Part shown: one piece after another, positions 23,761-37,440 of the stretch
Layout of the letters: the number at the start of each line of letters is the position of its first letter
Numbering within the stretch: the first letter of the stretch is position 1
Assembly (NCBI GenBank): GCA_039566865.1
Contig: CM076958.1
Span: forward strand, 10,020,501 to 10,084,500
Direction: 5' to 3'
DNA length: 64,000 nt
Source of the DNA: Aurelia coerulea
Taxonomy: Eukaryota > Cnidaria > Scyphozoa > Semaeostomeae > Ulmaridae
The notes under the pieces: model-generated
The model's database searches: none
What the model was told of the DNA's origin: nothing
Seen by the model: the letters and a program-made list of their open reading frames with translations, nothing else
Program-made: the position numbers and the translations under genes

Positions 23761-26755
23761 AGCTAACTTGAAACTTAAGAAAAATCTAATAGCTATGGTA
23801 AAAATTCAAAAAATGGCGGCTGAATCACATAAAAAATGCTCCGAAAGAAGTTAATAGCAGAACTAAAGTTTTAAGGTATGATGGGTGCAATACCCAATAA
23901 TTTCTTAATTGCAGCTACTAAGTTACTTTAATCTACACATTTTATGTAGAAAATTTGTTTCCCTTGAGAAAATGAACATATAATTAATCGATGTTTTTTA
24001 ATGCGGTAAAGCCAATTGAAAGTTAAGAAAAAACTAATGGCTATGGTAAAGTTTCAAAAAATGGCGGCTGCATCACTAAAAAAGTGCTCTGAAAGAAGTT
24101 AAGAGCAGAATTTTAAAAGAATGATGAGTGCAATACTCAATAAACTCTTAATTGTAGCTACCAAGTTGCTTTAATCCACACTTTCTATGTGGAAAATTTG
24201 TTTTCCTTGAGAAAATAAACAGATAATTAATCGATGTTTGTATATGCAGTAAAGCTAACATAAGACTAAAGAAAAGATTAAGGTCTTTAGAAATATTTCA
24301 ACGAATGGCGGCTGCATCACTAAAATAATGCTCTGAAAGAAGTTAATAGCAGAACTAAAGTTTTAAGGTATGATGAAAGCAATGCTTTTTAAACTCCTAA
24401 TTGTAGCTACTAAGTTACTTTAATTCACAAATTTTTTTTTTACATTGTAAATTTGATTTACTTCAGAAAATAAACATTTAAATAATCGATGTTTGTTAAT
24501 GCGGTAAAGCTAACATGAAAGTTAAGAAAAAACAAATGGCTATGGGAAAGTTTCAAAAAATGGCGGCTACATCACTAAAATAGTGCTCTGAAAGAAATTA
24601 ATAGCAGAACTAAAGTTTTAAAGAATGATGAAAGCAATACTCTTTAAACTCTTAATTGTGGTTACTGAGTTACTTTAATCCTCAATTTTTATGTTGAAAA
24701 TTTATTTACTTCAGAAAATAAACATTTAATTAATCGATGTTTGTTATTGCAGTAAAGCTAACTTGAAACTTAAGAAAAATCTAATAGCTATGGTAAAAAT
24801 TCAAAAAATGGCGGCTGAATCACATAAAAAATGCTCCGAAAGAAGTTAATAGCAGAACTAAAGCTTTAAGGTATGATGGGTGCAATACCCAATAATTTCT
24901 TAATTGCAGCTACTAAGTTACTTTAATCTACACATTTTATGTAGAAAATTTGTTTCCCTTGAGAAAATGAACATATAATTAATCGATGTTTTTTAATGCG
25001 GTAAAGCCAATTGAAAGTTAAGAAAAAACTAATGGCTATGGTAAAGTTTCAAAAAATGGCGGCTGCATCACTAAAAAAGTGCTCTGAAAGAAGTTAAGAG
25101 CAGAATTTTAAAAGAATGATGAGTGCAATACTCAATAAACTCTTAATTGTAGCTACCAAGTTGCTTTAATCCACACTTTCTATGTGGAAAATTTGTTTTC
25201 CTTGAGAAAATAAACAGATAATTAATCGATGTTTGTATATGCAGTAAAGCTAACATAAGACTAAAGAAAAGATTAAGGTCTTTAGAAATATTTCAACGAA
25301 TGGCGGCTGCATCACTAAAATAATGCTCTGAAAGAAGTTAATAGCAGAACTAAAGTTTTAAGGTATGATGAAAGCAATGCTTTTTAAACTCCTAATTGTA
25401 GCTACTAAGTTACTTTAATTCACAAATTTTTTTTTTACATTGTAAATTTGATTTACTTCAGAAAATAAACATTTAAATAATCGATGTTTGTTAATGCGGT
25501 AAAGCTAACATGAAAGTTAAGAAAAAACAAATGGCTATGGGAAAGTTTCAAAAAATGGCGGCTACATCACTAAAATAGTGCTCTGAAAGAAATTAATAGC
25601 AGAACTAAAGTTTTAAAGAATGATGAAAGCAATACTCTTTAAACTCTTAATTGTGGTTACTGAGTTACTTTAATCCTCAATTTTTATGTTGAAAATTTAT
25701 TTACTTCAGAAAATAAACATTTAATTAATCGATGTTTGTTATTGCAGTAAAGCTAACTTGAAACTTAAGAAAAATCTAATAGCTATGGTAAAAATTCAAA
25801 AAATGGCGGCTGAATCACATAAAAAATGCTCCGAAAGAAGTTAATAGCAGAACTAAAGTTTTAAGGTATGATGGGTGCAATACCCAATAATTTCTTAATT
25901 GCAGCTACTAAGTTACTTTAATCTACACATTTTATGTAGAAAATTTGTTTCCCTTGAGAAAATGAACATATAATTAATCGATGTTTTTTAATGCGGTAAA
26001 GCCAATTGAAAGTTAAGAAAAAACTAATGGCTATGGTAAAGTTTCAAAAAATGGCGGCTGCATCACTAAAAAAGTGCTCTGAAAGAAGTTAAGAGCAGAA
26101 TTTTAAAAGAATGATGAGTGCAATACTCAATAAACTCTTAATTGTAGCTACCAAGTTGCTTTAATCCACACTTTCTATGTGGAAAATTTGTTTTCCTTGA
26201 GAAAATAAACAGATAATTAATCGATGTTTGTATATGCAGTAAAGCTAACATAAGACTAAAGAAAAGATTAAGGTCTTTAGAAATATTTCAACGAATGGCG
26301 GCTGCATCACTAAAATAATGCTCTGAAAGAAGTTAATAGCAGAACTAAAGTTTTAAGGTATGATGAAAGCAATACTTTTTAAACTCCTAATTGTAGCTAC
26401 TAAGTTACTTTAATTCACAAATTTTTTTTTTACATTGTAAATTTGATTTACTTCAGAAAATAAACATTTAAATAATCGATGTTTGTTAATGCGGTAAAGC
26501 TAACATGAAAGTTAAGAAAAAACAAATGGCTATGGGAAAGTTTCAAAAAATGGCGGCTACATCACTAAAATAGTGCTCTGAAAGAAATTAATAGCAGAAC
26601 TAAAGTTTTAAAGAATGATGAAAGCAATACTCTTTAAACTCTTAATTGTGGTTACTGAGTTACTTTAATCCTCAATTTTTATGTTGAAAATTTATTTACT
26701 TCAGAAAATAAACATTTAATTAATCGATGTTTGTTATTGCAGTAAAGCTAACTTG
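23760..26755 (+). repeat. 995-bp (4-monomer) higher-order repeat, three copies
   Basis: The unusual word AATGAACATATAATTAATCG occurs at 23971, 24966 and 25961, exactly 995 bp apart. The surrounding sequence is nearly identical in all three copies, including the AATTTTTTTTTTACATTG variant monomer and the CTGAATCACATAAAAAATGC variant. I noticed only isolated substitutions between copies (for example AGCTTTAAGG near 24863 against AGTTTTAAGG). The boundaries are approximate. Confidence 0.92.
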
Positions 26756-29160
26756 AGACTTAAGAAAAAACTAATGTCTTTAGTAATACTTCAAAGAATG
26801 GTGGTTGCAGATCTAATACAGTGCTCTGAAAGAAATTAATTGCAGAACTAAAATTTTAAAGAATGATTAGTGCAATACTCAATAAACTCTTAATTGTAGC
26901 TACGAAGTTGCTTTAATCCACACTTTCTATGTGGAAAATTTTATTTGCTTCAGAAAATAAACATTTTATTAATCGATGTTTGTTAATGCGGTAAAGCTAA
27001 CATAGGACTAAAGAAAAAACTAATATCTTTAGTAATGTTTCAAAGAATGACGGCTGCATCACTAAAATAGTGCTTTGAAAGAAGTTAATAGCAGAACTAA
27101 AGTTTAAAAGAATGATTAGTGCAATACTTTTTAAACTCTTAATTGTAGCTACTAAGTTACTTTAATCCACACTTTCTATGTGGAAAATTTGATGTACTTC
27201 AGAAAATAAACATTTAATTAATCGATGTTTGTTAATGCGGTAAAGCTAACTTGAATCTTAAGAAAAAATTAATGGCTATGGTAAAGGTTGAACAAATGGC
27301 GGCTGTATCACTTAAAAAGTGCTCTGAAAGAAGTTAATAGCAGAACTAAAGTTTTAAAGAATGACTTGTGCAATACTCAATAAACTCTTAATTGTAGCTA
27401 CTAAGTTATTTTAATTCCCAGTTTCTATGTGGAAAAACCTTTTTTCCTTCAGAAAATAAATATTTAATCACTCGATCTTTGTTAATCCAGTAAAGCTAAC
27501 ATAGGACTTCAGAAAATGTTTATGTCTTTAGTAATGTTTCAAAGAATGGTGGCTGCAGAACTAATATAGTGCTCTGAAAGAAGTTAATTGCAGAACTACA
27601 GTTTTAAGGCAGATGAGTGCAATACTCAAAAAATTCTTAATATTAGCTACTAAGTTACTTTAATCTACACTTTTTATGTGGAAAATTTAATCTACTTCAG
27701 AAAATAAACATTCAATTAATTGATGTTTGTAAAGCTAACTTGAAACTTAAGAAAAAACTAATGGCTATGGTAAAGTTTCAAAAAATGGCGGCTGCATCAC
27801 ATAAAAAGTGCTCTAAAAGAAGTTAATAGCAGAACTAAAGTTTTAGATAATGACGAGTGCAATACTCAATAAGTTCTTAATTGTAGCTACCAAGTTGCTT
27901 TAATCCACACTTTCTATGTGGAAGATTTGTTTTCCTTGAGAAAATAAACAGATAATTAATCGATGTTTGTATATGCAGTAAAGCTAACATAAGACTAAAG
28001 AGAAAACTAATGTCTTTAGTAATGTTTCAAAGAATGGAGGCTTAATCACTAAAATAGTGCTCTTAAAGAAGTTAATAGCAGAACTAAAGTTTTAAAGAAT
28101 ACAATACTCTTTAAACTCTTAATTGTAGCTACCAAGTTGCTTTAATCCACACTTTCTATGTGGAAAATTTGTTTTCCTTGAGAAAATAAACAGATAATTA
28201 ATAGATGTTTGTATATGCAGTAAAGCTAACTTAAGACTAAAAAAAACTTATGTCTTTAGTAATGTTTGAAAAGAATGGTGGCTGCAGATCTAATAAAGTT
28301 CTCTGAAAGAAGTTAATTGCAGAACTAAAGTTTTAAAGAATGATGAGTGCAATACTTTTTAAACTCTTAATTGTAGCTACTAAGTTACTTTAATCTATAC
28401 TTTTTACATGGTAAATTGATTTACTTCAGAAAATAAACATTTAAATAATCGATGTTTGTTAATGCGGTAAAGCTAACATGAAAGTTAAGAAAAAACAAAT
28501 GCCTATGGGAAAGTTTCAAAAAATGGCGGCTGCATCACATAAAAAGTGCTCTGAAAGAAGTTAATAGCAGAACTAAAGTTTTAAAGAATGACGAGTGCAA
28601 TACTCAATAAACTCTTAATTGTAGCTACTAAGTTACTTTAATCCTCAGTGTTTATGTGGAAAATTTGATTTACTTCAGAAAATAAACATTTAATTAATCG
28701 ATGTTTGTATATGCAGTAAAGCTAACATAAGACTAAAGAAAAGACTAATGTCTTTAGTAATGTTTCAACAAATGGCGGCTGCATCAGTAAAATAGTGCTC
28801 TGAAAGAGGTTAATAGCAGAACTAAAGTTTTAAAGAATGATGAAAGCAATACTCAATAAACTCTTAACTGTAGCTACCAAGTTGCTTTAATCCACACTTT
28901 CTATGTGGAAAATTTGTTTTCCTTGAGAAAATAAACAGATGATTAATCGATGTTTGTATATGCAGTAAAGCTAACATAAGACTAAAGAAAAGACTAATGT
29001 CTTTGGTAATGTTTCAACAAATGGCGGCTGCATCACTAAAATAATGCTCTGAAAGAAGTTAATAGGAGAACTAAAGTTTTAAAGAATGATTAGTGCAATA
29101 CTCAATTAACTCTTAACTGTAGCTACCAAGTTGCTTTAATTCACACTTTCTATATGGAAA

Positions 29161-29656
29161 ATTTGTTTTACTTCAGAAAATAAACATTTAATTAATCGAT
29201 GTTTTTTAATGCGGTAAAGCCAACTTGAAACTTAAGAAAAAACTAATGGCTATGGTAAAGTTTCAAAAAATGGCGGCTGCATCACATAAAAAGTGCTCTG
29301 AAAGAAGTTAATAGCAGAACTAAAGTTTAAAAGAATTAAGACTGCAATACTCTTTAAACTCTTTATTGTAGCTACTAAGTTACTTTAATCCACAGTTTTT
29401 TGTGTAAAATTTGTTTTACTTCAGAAAATAAACATTTAATTAATCGATGTTTTTTAATGCGGTAAAGCCAACTTGAAACTTAAGAAAAAACTAATGGCTA
29501 TGGTAAAGTTTCAAAAAATGGCGGCTGCATCACATAAAAAGTGCTCTGAAAGAAGTTAATAGCAGAACTAAAGTTTAAAAGAATTAAGACTGCAATACTC
29601 TTTAAACTCTTTATTGTAGCTACTAAGTTACTTTAATCCACAGTTTTTTGTGTAAA
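29161..29656 (+). repeat. recent single-monomer duplication
   Basis: The segments 29161-29408 and 29409-29656 are 248 bp each and look almost identical, sharing the rare variants GATGTTTTTTAATG, GAATTAAGACTGC and CACAGTTTTTTGTG. Confidence 0.85.
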
Positions 29657-31069
29657 ATTTGATTTACTTCAGAAAATAAACATTTAGTTAATCGATGTTT
29701 GTTATTGCGGTAAAGCTAACTTGAGACTTAAGAAAAAACTAATGTCTTTAGTAATACTTCAAAGAATGGTGGTTGCAGATCTAATACAGTGCTCTGAAAG
29801 AAGTTAATAGCAGAACTAAAGTTTAAAAGAATGATAAGTGCAATACTCAATAAACTCTTAATTGTAGCTACTAAGTTACTTTAATCTACACTTTTTATAT
29901 GAAAATTTTGATTTACTTTAAAAAATAAGCATTTAAATAATCAATGTTTGTTAATGCGGTAAAGATAACATAGGACTAAAGAGAAATCTAATAGCTATTG
30001 TAAAAATTCAAAAATTGGCGGCTGCATCACTTAAAAAATGCTCTGAAAGAAGTTAATAGCAGAACTAAAGTTTAAAAGAATGATGACTGCAATACTCAAC
30101 AAACACTTAATTGCAGCTACCAAGTTGCTTTAATCCACACTTTCTATGTGGAAATTTTCTTTTCCTTGAGAAAATAAACAGATGATTAATCGATGTTTGT
30201 ATATGCAGTGAAGCTAACATAAGACTAAAGAAAAGACTAATGTCGTTGGTAATGTTTCAACAAATGGCGGCTGCATCACTAAAATATTGCTCTGAAAGAA
30301 GTTAATGGCAGAACAAAAGTTTTAAGGTATGATGAGTGCAATACTCAATAATTTCTTAATTGTAGCTACTAAGTTACTTTAATCTACACATTTTATGTCG
30401 AAAATTTGATTTACTTCAGAAAATATACATTTAATTAATCGATGTTTATTAATGCGGTAAAGCCAACTTGAAAGTTAAGAAAAAACTAATGGCTATGGTA
30501 AAGTTTCAAACAATGGAGGGCTGCATCACTAAAATAGTGCTCTGAACGAAGTTAATTGCAGAACTAAAGTTTTAAAGAATGACGAGTGCAATACTCAATA
30601 AATTCTTAATTGTAGCTACCAAGTTGCTTTAATCTACACTTTCTATGTGGAAAATTTGTTTCCCTTGAGAAAATGAACAGATAATTAATCGATGTTTGTA
30701 TATGCAGTAAAGCTAACATAATACTAAAGAGAAAACTAATGTCTTTAGTAAAGTTTCAAAAAATGGCGGCTGCATCACTAAAATAGTGCTCTGAAAGAAG
30801 TTAATAGCGGAACTAAAGTTTTAAAGAATGATGAAAGAAGTACTCTTTAAACTCTTAATTGTAGCTACTAAGTTACTTTAATTTGCATTTTTTATGTGGA
30901 AAATTTGATGTACTTCAGAAAATAAACATTTAATTAATAGATGTTTGTTAATGCGGTAAAGCTAACTTGAAACTAAAGAGAAAACTAATGTCTTTAGTAA
31001 TTTTTCAAAGAATGGTGGCTGCATCACCAAAATAGTGCTCTGAAAGAAGTTAATAGCAGAACTAAAGTT

Positions 31070-34000
31070 TAAAAGAATGATCAGTGCAATACTCAATCAA
31101 CTCTTAATCGTAGCTACTAAATTACTTTAATCCACACTTTCTATGTGGAAAATTTGATGTACTTCAGAAAATAAACATTTAATTTTTAGATGTTTGTTAA
31201 TGCGGTAAAGCTAACTTGAAACTAAAGAGAAAACTAATGTCTTTAGTAATTTTTCAAAGAATGGTGGCTGCATCACCAAAATAGTGCTCTGAAAGAAGTT
31301 AATAGCAGAACTAAACTTTAAAAGAATGATGAGTGCAATACTCAATAAACTCTTAATTGTAGCTTCCAAGTTGCTTAAATCCACACTTTCTATGTGGAAA
31401 ATTTGTTTTCCTTGAAAAAATAAAAAGATAGTTCATCGATGTTTGCTTATGCAGTGAAGCTAACATCAGATTAAAGAAAAAACTAATGTCTTTAGTAATG
31501 TTTCAAAGAATGGTGGCTGCATCACTAAAATAGTGCTCTGAAAGAAGTTAATAGCAGAACTAAAGTTTAAAAGAATGATGAGTGCAATACTCAATAAACT
31601 CTTAATTGTAGCTACTAAGTTACTATTTTTTTTCCTTGTTTTTATGTGGAAAATCTTTTTTCGTTTATAAAATAAACATTTAATTATTCGATGTTTTTTA
31701 ATGCTGTAAAGCTAACATAGGACTAAAGAAAAAACTAATGGCTATGTTAAAGTTTCAAAAAAGGGCGGCTGCATCACATAAAACGTGCTTTGAAAGAAGT
31801 TAATAGCAGAACTAAAGTTTTAAAGAATGATGAGTGCAATACTCAATAAACTCTTAAATGTAGCTACTAAGTTACTATTTTTTTCCCTAGTTTTTATGTG
31901 GAAAATCTTTTTTCGTTTATAAAATAAACATTTAATTAATCGATGTTTGTTAATGCTGTAAAGCTAACATAGGACTAAAGAAAAAACTAATGTCTTTAGT
32001 AATGTTTCAAATAATGGTGGCTGCAGAACTAATTTAGTGCTCTGAAAGAAGTTAATTGAAGAACTACAGTTTTCAATAATGATGATTGCAATACTTTTTA
32101 AACTCTTGATTGTAGCTACTAAGTTACTTTAATCTATACTTTTTACATTGTAAATTTGATTTACTTCAGAAAATAAACATTTAAAAAGTCGATGTTTTTT
32201 AATGCGGTAAAGCTAACATCAAAGTTAAGAAAAAACAAATGGCTAAGGGAAAGTTTCAAAAGAGGTTGGCTACATCACTAAAATAGTGCTCTGAAAGAAG
32301 TTAATAGCAGAACTAAAGTTTTAAAGAATGATGAAAGCAGTACTCTTTAAACTCTTAATTGTAGCTACTAAGTTACTTTAATTTCCAGTTTCTATGTGGA
32401 AAAACCTTTTTTCCTTCAGAAAATAAATATTTAATCATTCGATCTTTGTTAATGCAGTAAAGCTAACATAGGACTTGAGAAGATGTTTATGTCTTTAGTA
32501 ATGTTTCAAAGAATGGTGGCTGCAGAACTAATATAGTGCTCTGAAAGAAGTTAATATCAGAACTAAAGTTTTAAAGAATGATGAAAGCAGTACTCTTTAA
32601 ACTCTTAATTGTAGCTACTAAGTTACTTTAATTTGCAGTTTCTATGTGGAAAACCCTTTTTTCCTTCAGAAAATAAATATCTAATCATTCGATCTTTGTT
32701 AATGCAGTAAATCTAACATAGGACTTCAGAAGATGTTTATGTCTTTAGTAATGTTTCAAAGAATGGTGGCTGCAGAACTAATATAGTGCTCTGAAAGAAG
32801 TTAATAGCATAACTAAAGTTTAAAAGAATGATTAGTGCAATACTCAATTAACACTTAATTGTAGCTACGAAGTTGCTTTAATCCACACTTTTTATGTGGA
32901 AAATTTTATTTGCTTCAGAAAATAAACATTTTATTAATCGATGTTTGTTAATGCGGTAAAGCTAACATAGGACTAAAGAGAAAACTAATATCTTTAGTAA
33001 TGTTTCAAAGAATGGCGGCTGCATCACTAAAAAAAGTGCTTTGAAAGAAGTTAATAGCAGAACTAAAGTTTAAAAGAATGATCAGTGCAATACTCAATTA
33101 ACTCTTAATCGTAGCTACTAAGTTACTTTAATCCACACTTTCTATGTGGAAAATTTGATTTACTTCAGAAAATAAACATTTAATTAATCGATGTTTGTTA
33201 ATGCGGTAAAGCTAACTTGAAACTAAAGAGAAAACTAATGTCTTTAGTAATTTTTCAAAGAATGGTGGCTGCATCACCAAAATAGTGCTCTGAAAGAAGT
33301 TAATAGCAGAACTAAAATTTAAAAGAATGATGAGTGCAATACTCAATAAACTCTTAATTTTAGCTTCCAAGTTGCTTAAATCCACACTTTCTATGTGGAA
33401 AATTTGTTTTCCTTGAAAAAATAAAAAAGATAGTTCATCGATGTTTGCTTATGCAGTGAAGCTAACATCAGATTAAAGAAAAAACTAATGTCTTTAGTAA
33501 TGTTTCAAAGAATGGTGGCTGCATCACTAAAATAGTGCTCTGAAAGAAGTTAATAGCAGAACTAAAGTTTAAAAGAATGATGAGTGCAATACTCAATAAA
33601 CTCTTAATTGTAGCTACTAAGTTACTATTTTTTTTCCTTGTTTTTATGTGGAAAATCTTTTTTCGTTTATAAAATAAACATTTAATTATTCGATGTTTTT
33701 TAATGCTGTAAAGCTAACATAGGACTAAAGAAAAAACTAATGGCTATGTTAAAGTTTCAAAAAAGGGCGGCTGCATCACATAAAACGTGCTTTGAAAGAA
33801 GTTAATAGCAGAACTAAAGTTTTAAAGAATGACTTGTGCAATACTCAATAAACTCTTAATTGTAGCTACCAAGTTACTATTTTTTTTCCTAGTTTTTATG
33901 TGGAAAATCTTTTTTCGTTTATAAAATAAACATTTAATTATTCGATGTTTGTTAATGCTGTAAAGCTAACATAGGACTAAAGAAAAAACTAATGTCTTTA

Positions 34001-35090
34001 GTAATGTTTCAAATAATGGTGGCTGCAGAACTAATTTAGTGCTCTGAAAGAAGTTAATTGAAGAACTACAGTTTTCAATAATGATGATTGCAATACTTTT
34101 TAAACTCTTGATTGTAGCTACTAAGTTACTTTAATCTATACTTTTTACATTGTAAATTTGATTTACTTCAGAAAATAAACATTTAAAAAGTCGATGTTTT
34201 TTAATGCGGTAAAGCTAACATCAAAGTTAAGAAAAAACAAATGGCTATGGGAAAGTTTCAAAAGAGGTAGGCTACATCACTAAAATAGTGCTCTGAAAGA
34301 AGTTAATAGCAGAACTAAAGTTTTAAAGAATGATGAAAGCAGTACTCTTTAAACTCTTAATTGTAGCTACTAAGTTACTTTAATTTCCAGTTTCTATGTG
34401 GAAAAACCTTTTTTCCTTCAGAAAATAAATATTTAATCATTCGATCTTTGTTAATGCAGTAAAGCTAACATAGGACTTGAGAAGATGTTTATGTCTTTAG
34501 TAATGTTTCAAAGAATGGTGGCTGCAGAACTAATATAGTGCTCTGAAAGAAGTTAATATCAGAACTAAAGTTTTAAAGAATGATGAAAGCAGTACTCTTT
34601 AAACTCTTAATTGTAGCTACTAAGTTACTTTAATTTGCAGTTTCTATGTGGAAAACCCTTTTTTCCTTCAGAAAATAAATATCTAATCATTCGATCTTTG
34701 TTAATGCAGTAAATCTAACATAGGACTTCAGAAGATGTTTATGTCTTTAGTAATGTTTCAAAGAATGGTGGCTGCAGAACTAATATAGTGCTCTGAAAGA
34801 AGTTAATTGCAGAACTACAGTTTTAAGGTATGATCAGTGCAATACTCAATAATTTCTTAATTGTAGCTACTAAGTTACTTTAATCTACACATTTTATGTG
34901 GAAATTTTGATTTACTTCAGAAAATAAACATTTAATTATTCGATGTTTTTTAATGCGGTATTAATGCGGTAAAGCTAACATAGGACTAAAGAGAAAACTA
35001 ATATCTTTAGTAATGTTTCAAAGAATGGCGGCTGCATCACTAAAAAAAGTGCTTTGAAAGAAGTTAATAGCAGAACTAAAGTTTAAAAGA
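31070..35090 (+). repeat. about 2.0-kb (8-monomer) higher-order repeat, two copies
   Basis: The word GATCAGTGCAATACTCAAT lies at about 31079, 33080 and 35093 (offsets about 2001 and 2013), and TCGTTTATAAAATAAAC lies near 31671 and 33663. Shared rare variants, including AAAAGGGCGGCTGCATC, TAAAACGTGCTTTG and the paired AAAACCTTTTTTCC and AAACCCTTTTTTCC monomers, appear in the same order in both copies. Identity is lost locally around 32810-32950 and 34805-34970, where monomers were replaced. A short duplication, ATGCGGTA, occurs at 34954-34972. Confidence 0.88.
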
Positions 35091-37074
35091 ATGATCAGTG
35101 CAATACTCAATCAACTCTTAATCGTAGCTACTAAATTACTTTAATCCACACTTTCTATGTGGAAAATTTGATGTACTTCAGAAAATAAACATTTAATTAA
35201 TAGATGTTTGTTAATGCGGTAAAGCTAACTTGAAACTAAAGAGAAAACTAATGTCTTTAGTAATGTTGCAAAGAACGGTGGCTGCATCACTAAAATAGTG
35301 CTCTGAAAGAAGTTAATAGCAGAACTAAAGTTTAAAAGAATGATGAGTGCAATACTCAATAAACTCTTAAATGTAGCTGCTAAGTTACTATTTTTTTCCC
35401 TAGTTTTTATGTGGAAAATCTTTTTTCGTTTATAAAATAAACATTTAATTAATCGATGTTTGTTAATGCTGTAAAGCTAACATAGGACTAAAGAAAAAAC
35501 TAATGTCTTTAGTAATGTTTCAAATAATGGTGGCTGCAGAACTAATATAGTGCTCTGAAAGAAGTTAATTGAAGAACTACAATTTTCAATAATGATGAGT
35601 GCAATACTTTTTAAACTCTTGATTGTAGCTACTAAGTTACTTTAATCTATACTTTTTACATTGTAAATTTGATTTACATCAGAAAATAAACATTTAAATA
35701 ATCGATGTTTGTTAATGCGGTAAAGCTAACATGAAAGTTAAGAAAAAACTAATGGCCATGAAAAAGTTTCAAAAACTGGCGGCTGCATCACTAAAATAGT
35801 GCTCTGAAAGAAGTTAATAGCAGAACTAAAGTTTTAAAGAATGACTTGTGCAATACTCAATAAACTCTTAATTGTAGCTACCAAGTTACTTTAATCCACA
35901 CTTTCTATGTGGAAAATTTGTTTTCCTTGAGAAAATAAACAGATAATTAATCGATGTAGGTATATGCAGTAAAGCTAACATAAGACTAAAGAAAAAACTA
36001 ATGTCTTTAGTAATGTTTCAAAGAATGGAGGCTTAATCACTAAAATAGTGCTCTGAAAGAAGTTAATAGCAGAACTAAAGTTTAAAAGAATGATGAGTGC
36101 AATACTCAATAAACTCTTAATTGTAGCTACTAAGTTACTATTTTTTTCCTAGTTTTTATGTGGAAAATCTTTTTTCGTTTATAAAATAAACATTTAATTA
36201 TTCGATGTTTGTTAATGCTGTAAAGCTAACATAGGACTAAAGAAAAAACTAATGTCTTCAGTAATGTTTCAAATAATGGTGGCTGCAGAACTAATATAGT
36301 GCTCTGAAAGAAGTTAATTGAAGAACTACAGTTTTCAATAATGATGAGTGCAATACTTTTTAAACTCTTGATTGTAGCTACTAAGTTACTTTAATCTATA
36401 CTTTTTACATTGTAAATTTGATTTACTTCAAAAAATAAACATTTAAATAATCGATGTTTGTTAATGCGGTAAAGCTAACATGAAAGTTAAGAAAAAACTA
36501 ATGGCCATGAAAAAGTTTCAAAAACTGGCGGCTGCATCAATAAAATAGTGCTCTGAAAGAAGTTAATTGCAGAACTAAAGTTTTAAAGAATGACGAGTGC
36601 AATACTCAATAAACTCTTAATTGTAGCTACCAAGTTGCTTTAATCCACACTTTCTATGTGTAAAACTTGTTTTCTTTTAGAAAATAAACAGATAATTAAT
36701 AGATGTTTGTATATGCAGTAAAGCTAACATAAGACTAAGAAAACTTATGTCTTTAGTAATGTTTCAAAGAATGGTGGCTGCAGATCTAATAAAGTTCTCT
36801 GAAAGAAGTTAATTGAAGAACTAAAGTTTTAAAGAATGATGAGTGCAATACTTTTTAAACTCTTAATTGTAGCTACTAAGTTACTTTAATCTATACTTTT
36901 TACATTGTAAATTTGATTTACTTCATGAAACAAACATTTAAATGATCGTTCTTTGTTAATGCGGTAAAGCTAACATGAAAGTTAAGAAAAAACAAATGCC
37001 TATGGGAAAGTTTCAAAAAATGGCGGCTGCATCACTTAAAAAGTGCTCTGAAAGAAGTTAATAGCAGAACTAAA

Positions 37075-37440
37075 GTTTAAAATAATGACGAATGCAATAC
37101 TCAATAGACACTTAATTGCAGCTACCAAGTGGCTTTAATCCACACTTTCTATGTGGAAAATATCTTTTCCTTGAGAAAAAAAAACAGATGATTAATCGAT
37201 GTTTGTATATGCAGTAAAGCTAACATAAGACTAAAGAAAAAACTAATAGCTATTGTAAAACTTCAAAAATGGCGGCTGCATATCTTAAAAAGTGCTCTGA
37301 AAGAAGTTAGTAGCAGAACTAAAGTTCAAAATAATGACGAATGCAATACTCAATAGACACTTAATTGCAGCTACCAAGTGGCTTTAATCCACACTTTCTA
37401 TGTGGAAAATTTCTTTTCCTTGAGAAAAAAAAAGCAGATA
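37075..37440 (+). repeat. one-monomer duplication with shared rare variants
   Basis: The words AATAATGACGAATGC, CAATAGACACTTAATTGCAG and CCAAGTGGCTTTAATCC appear at about 37080 and again 249 bp later at about 37330, pointing to a local duplication. Confidence 0.7.
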
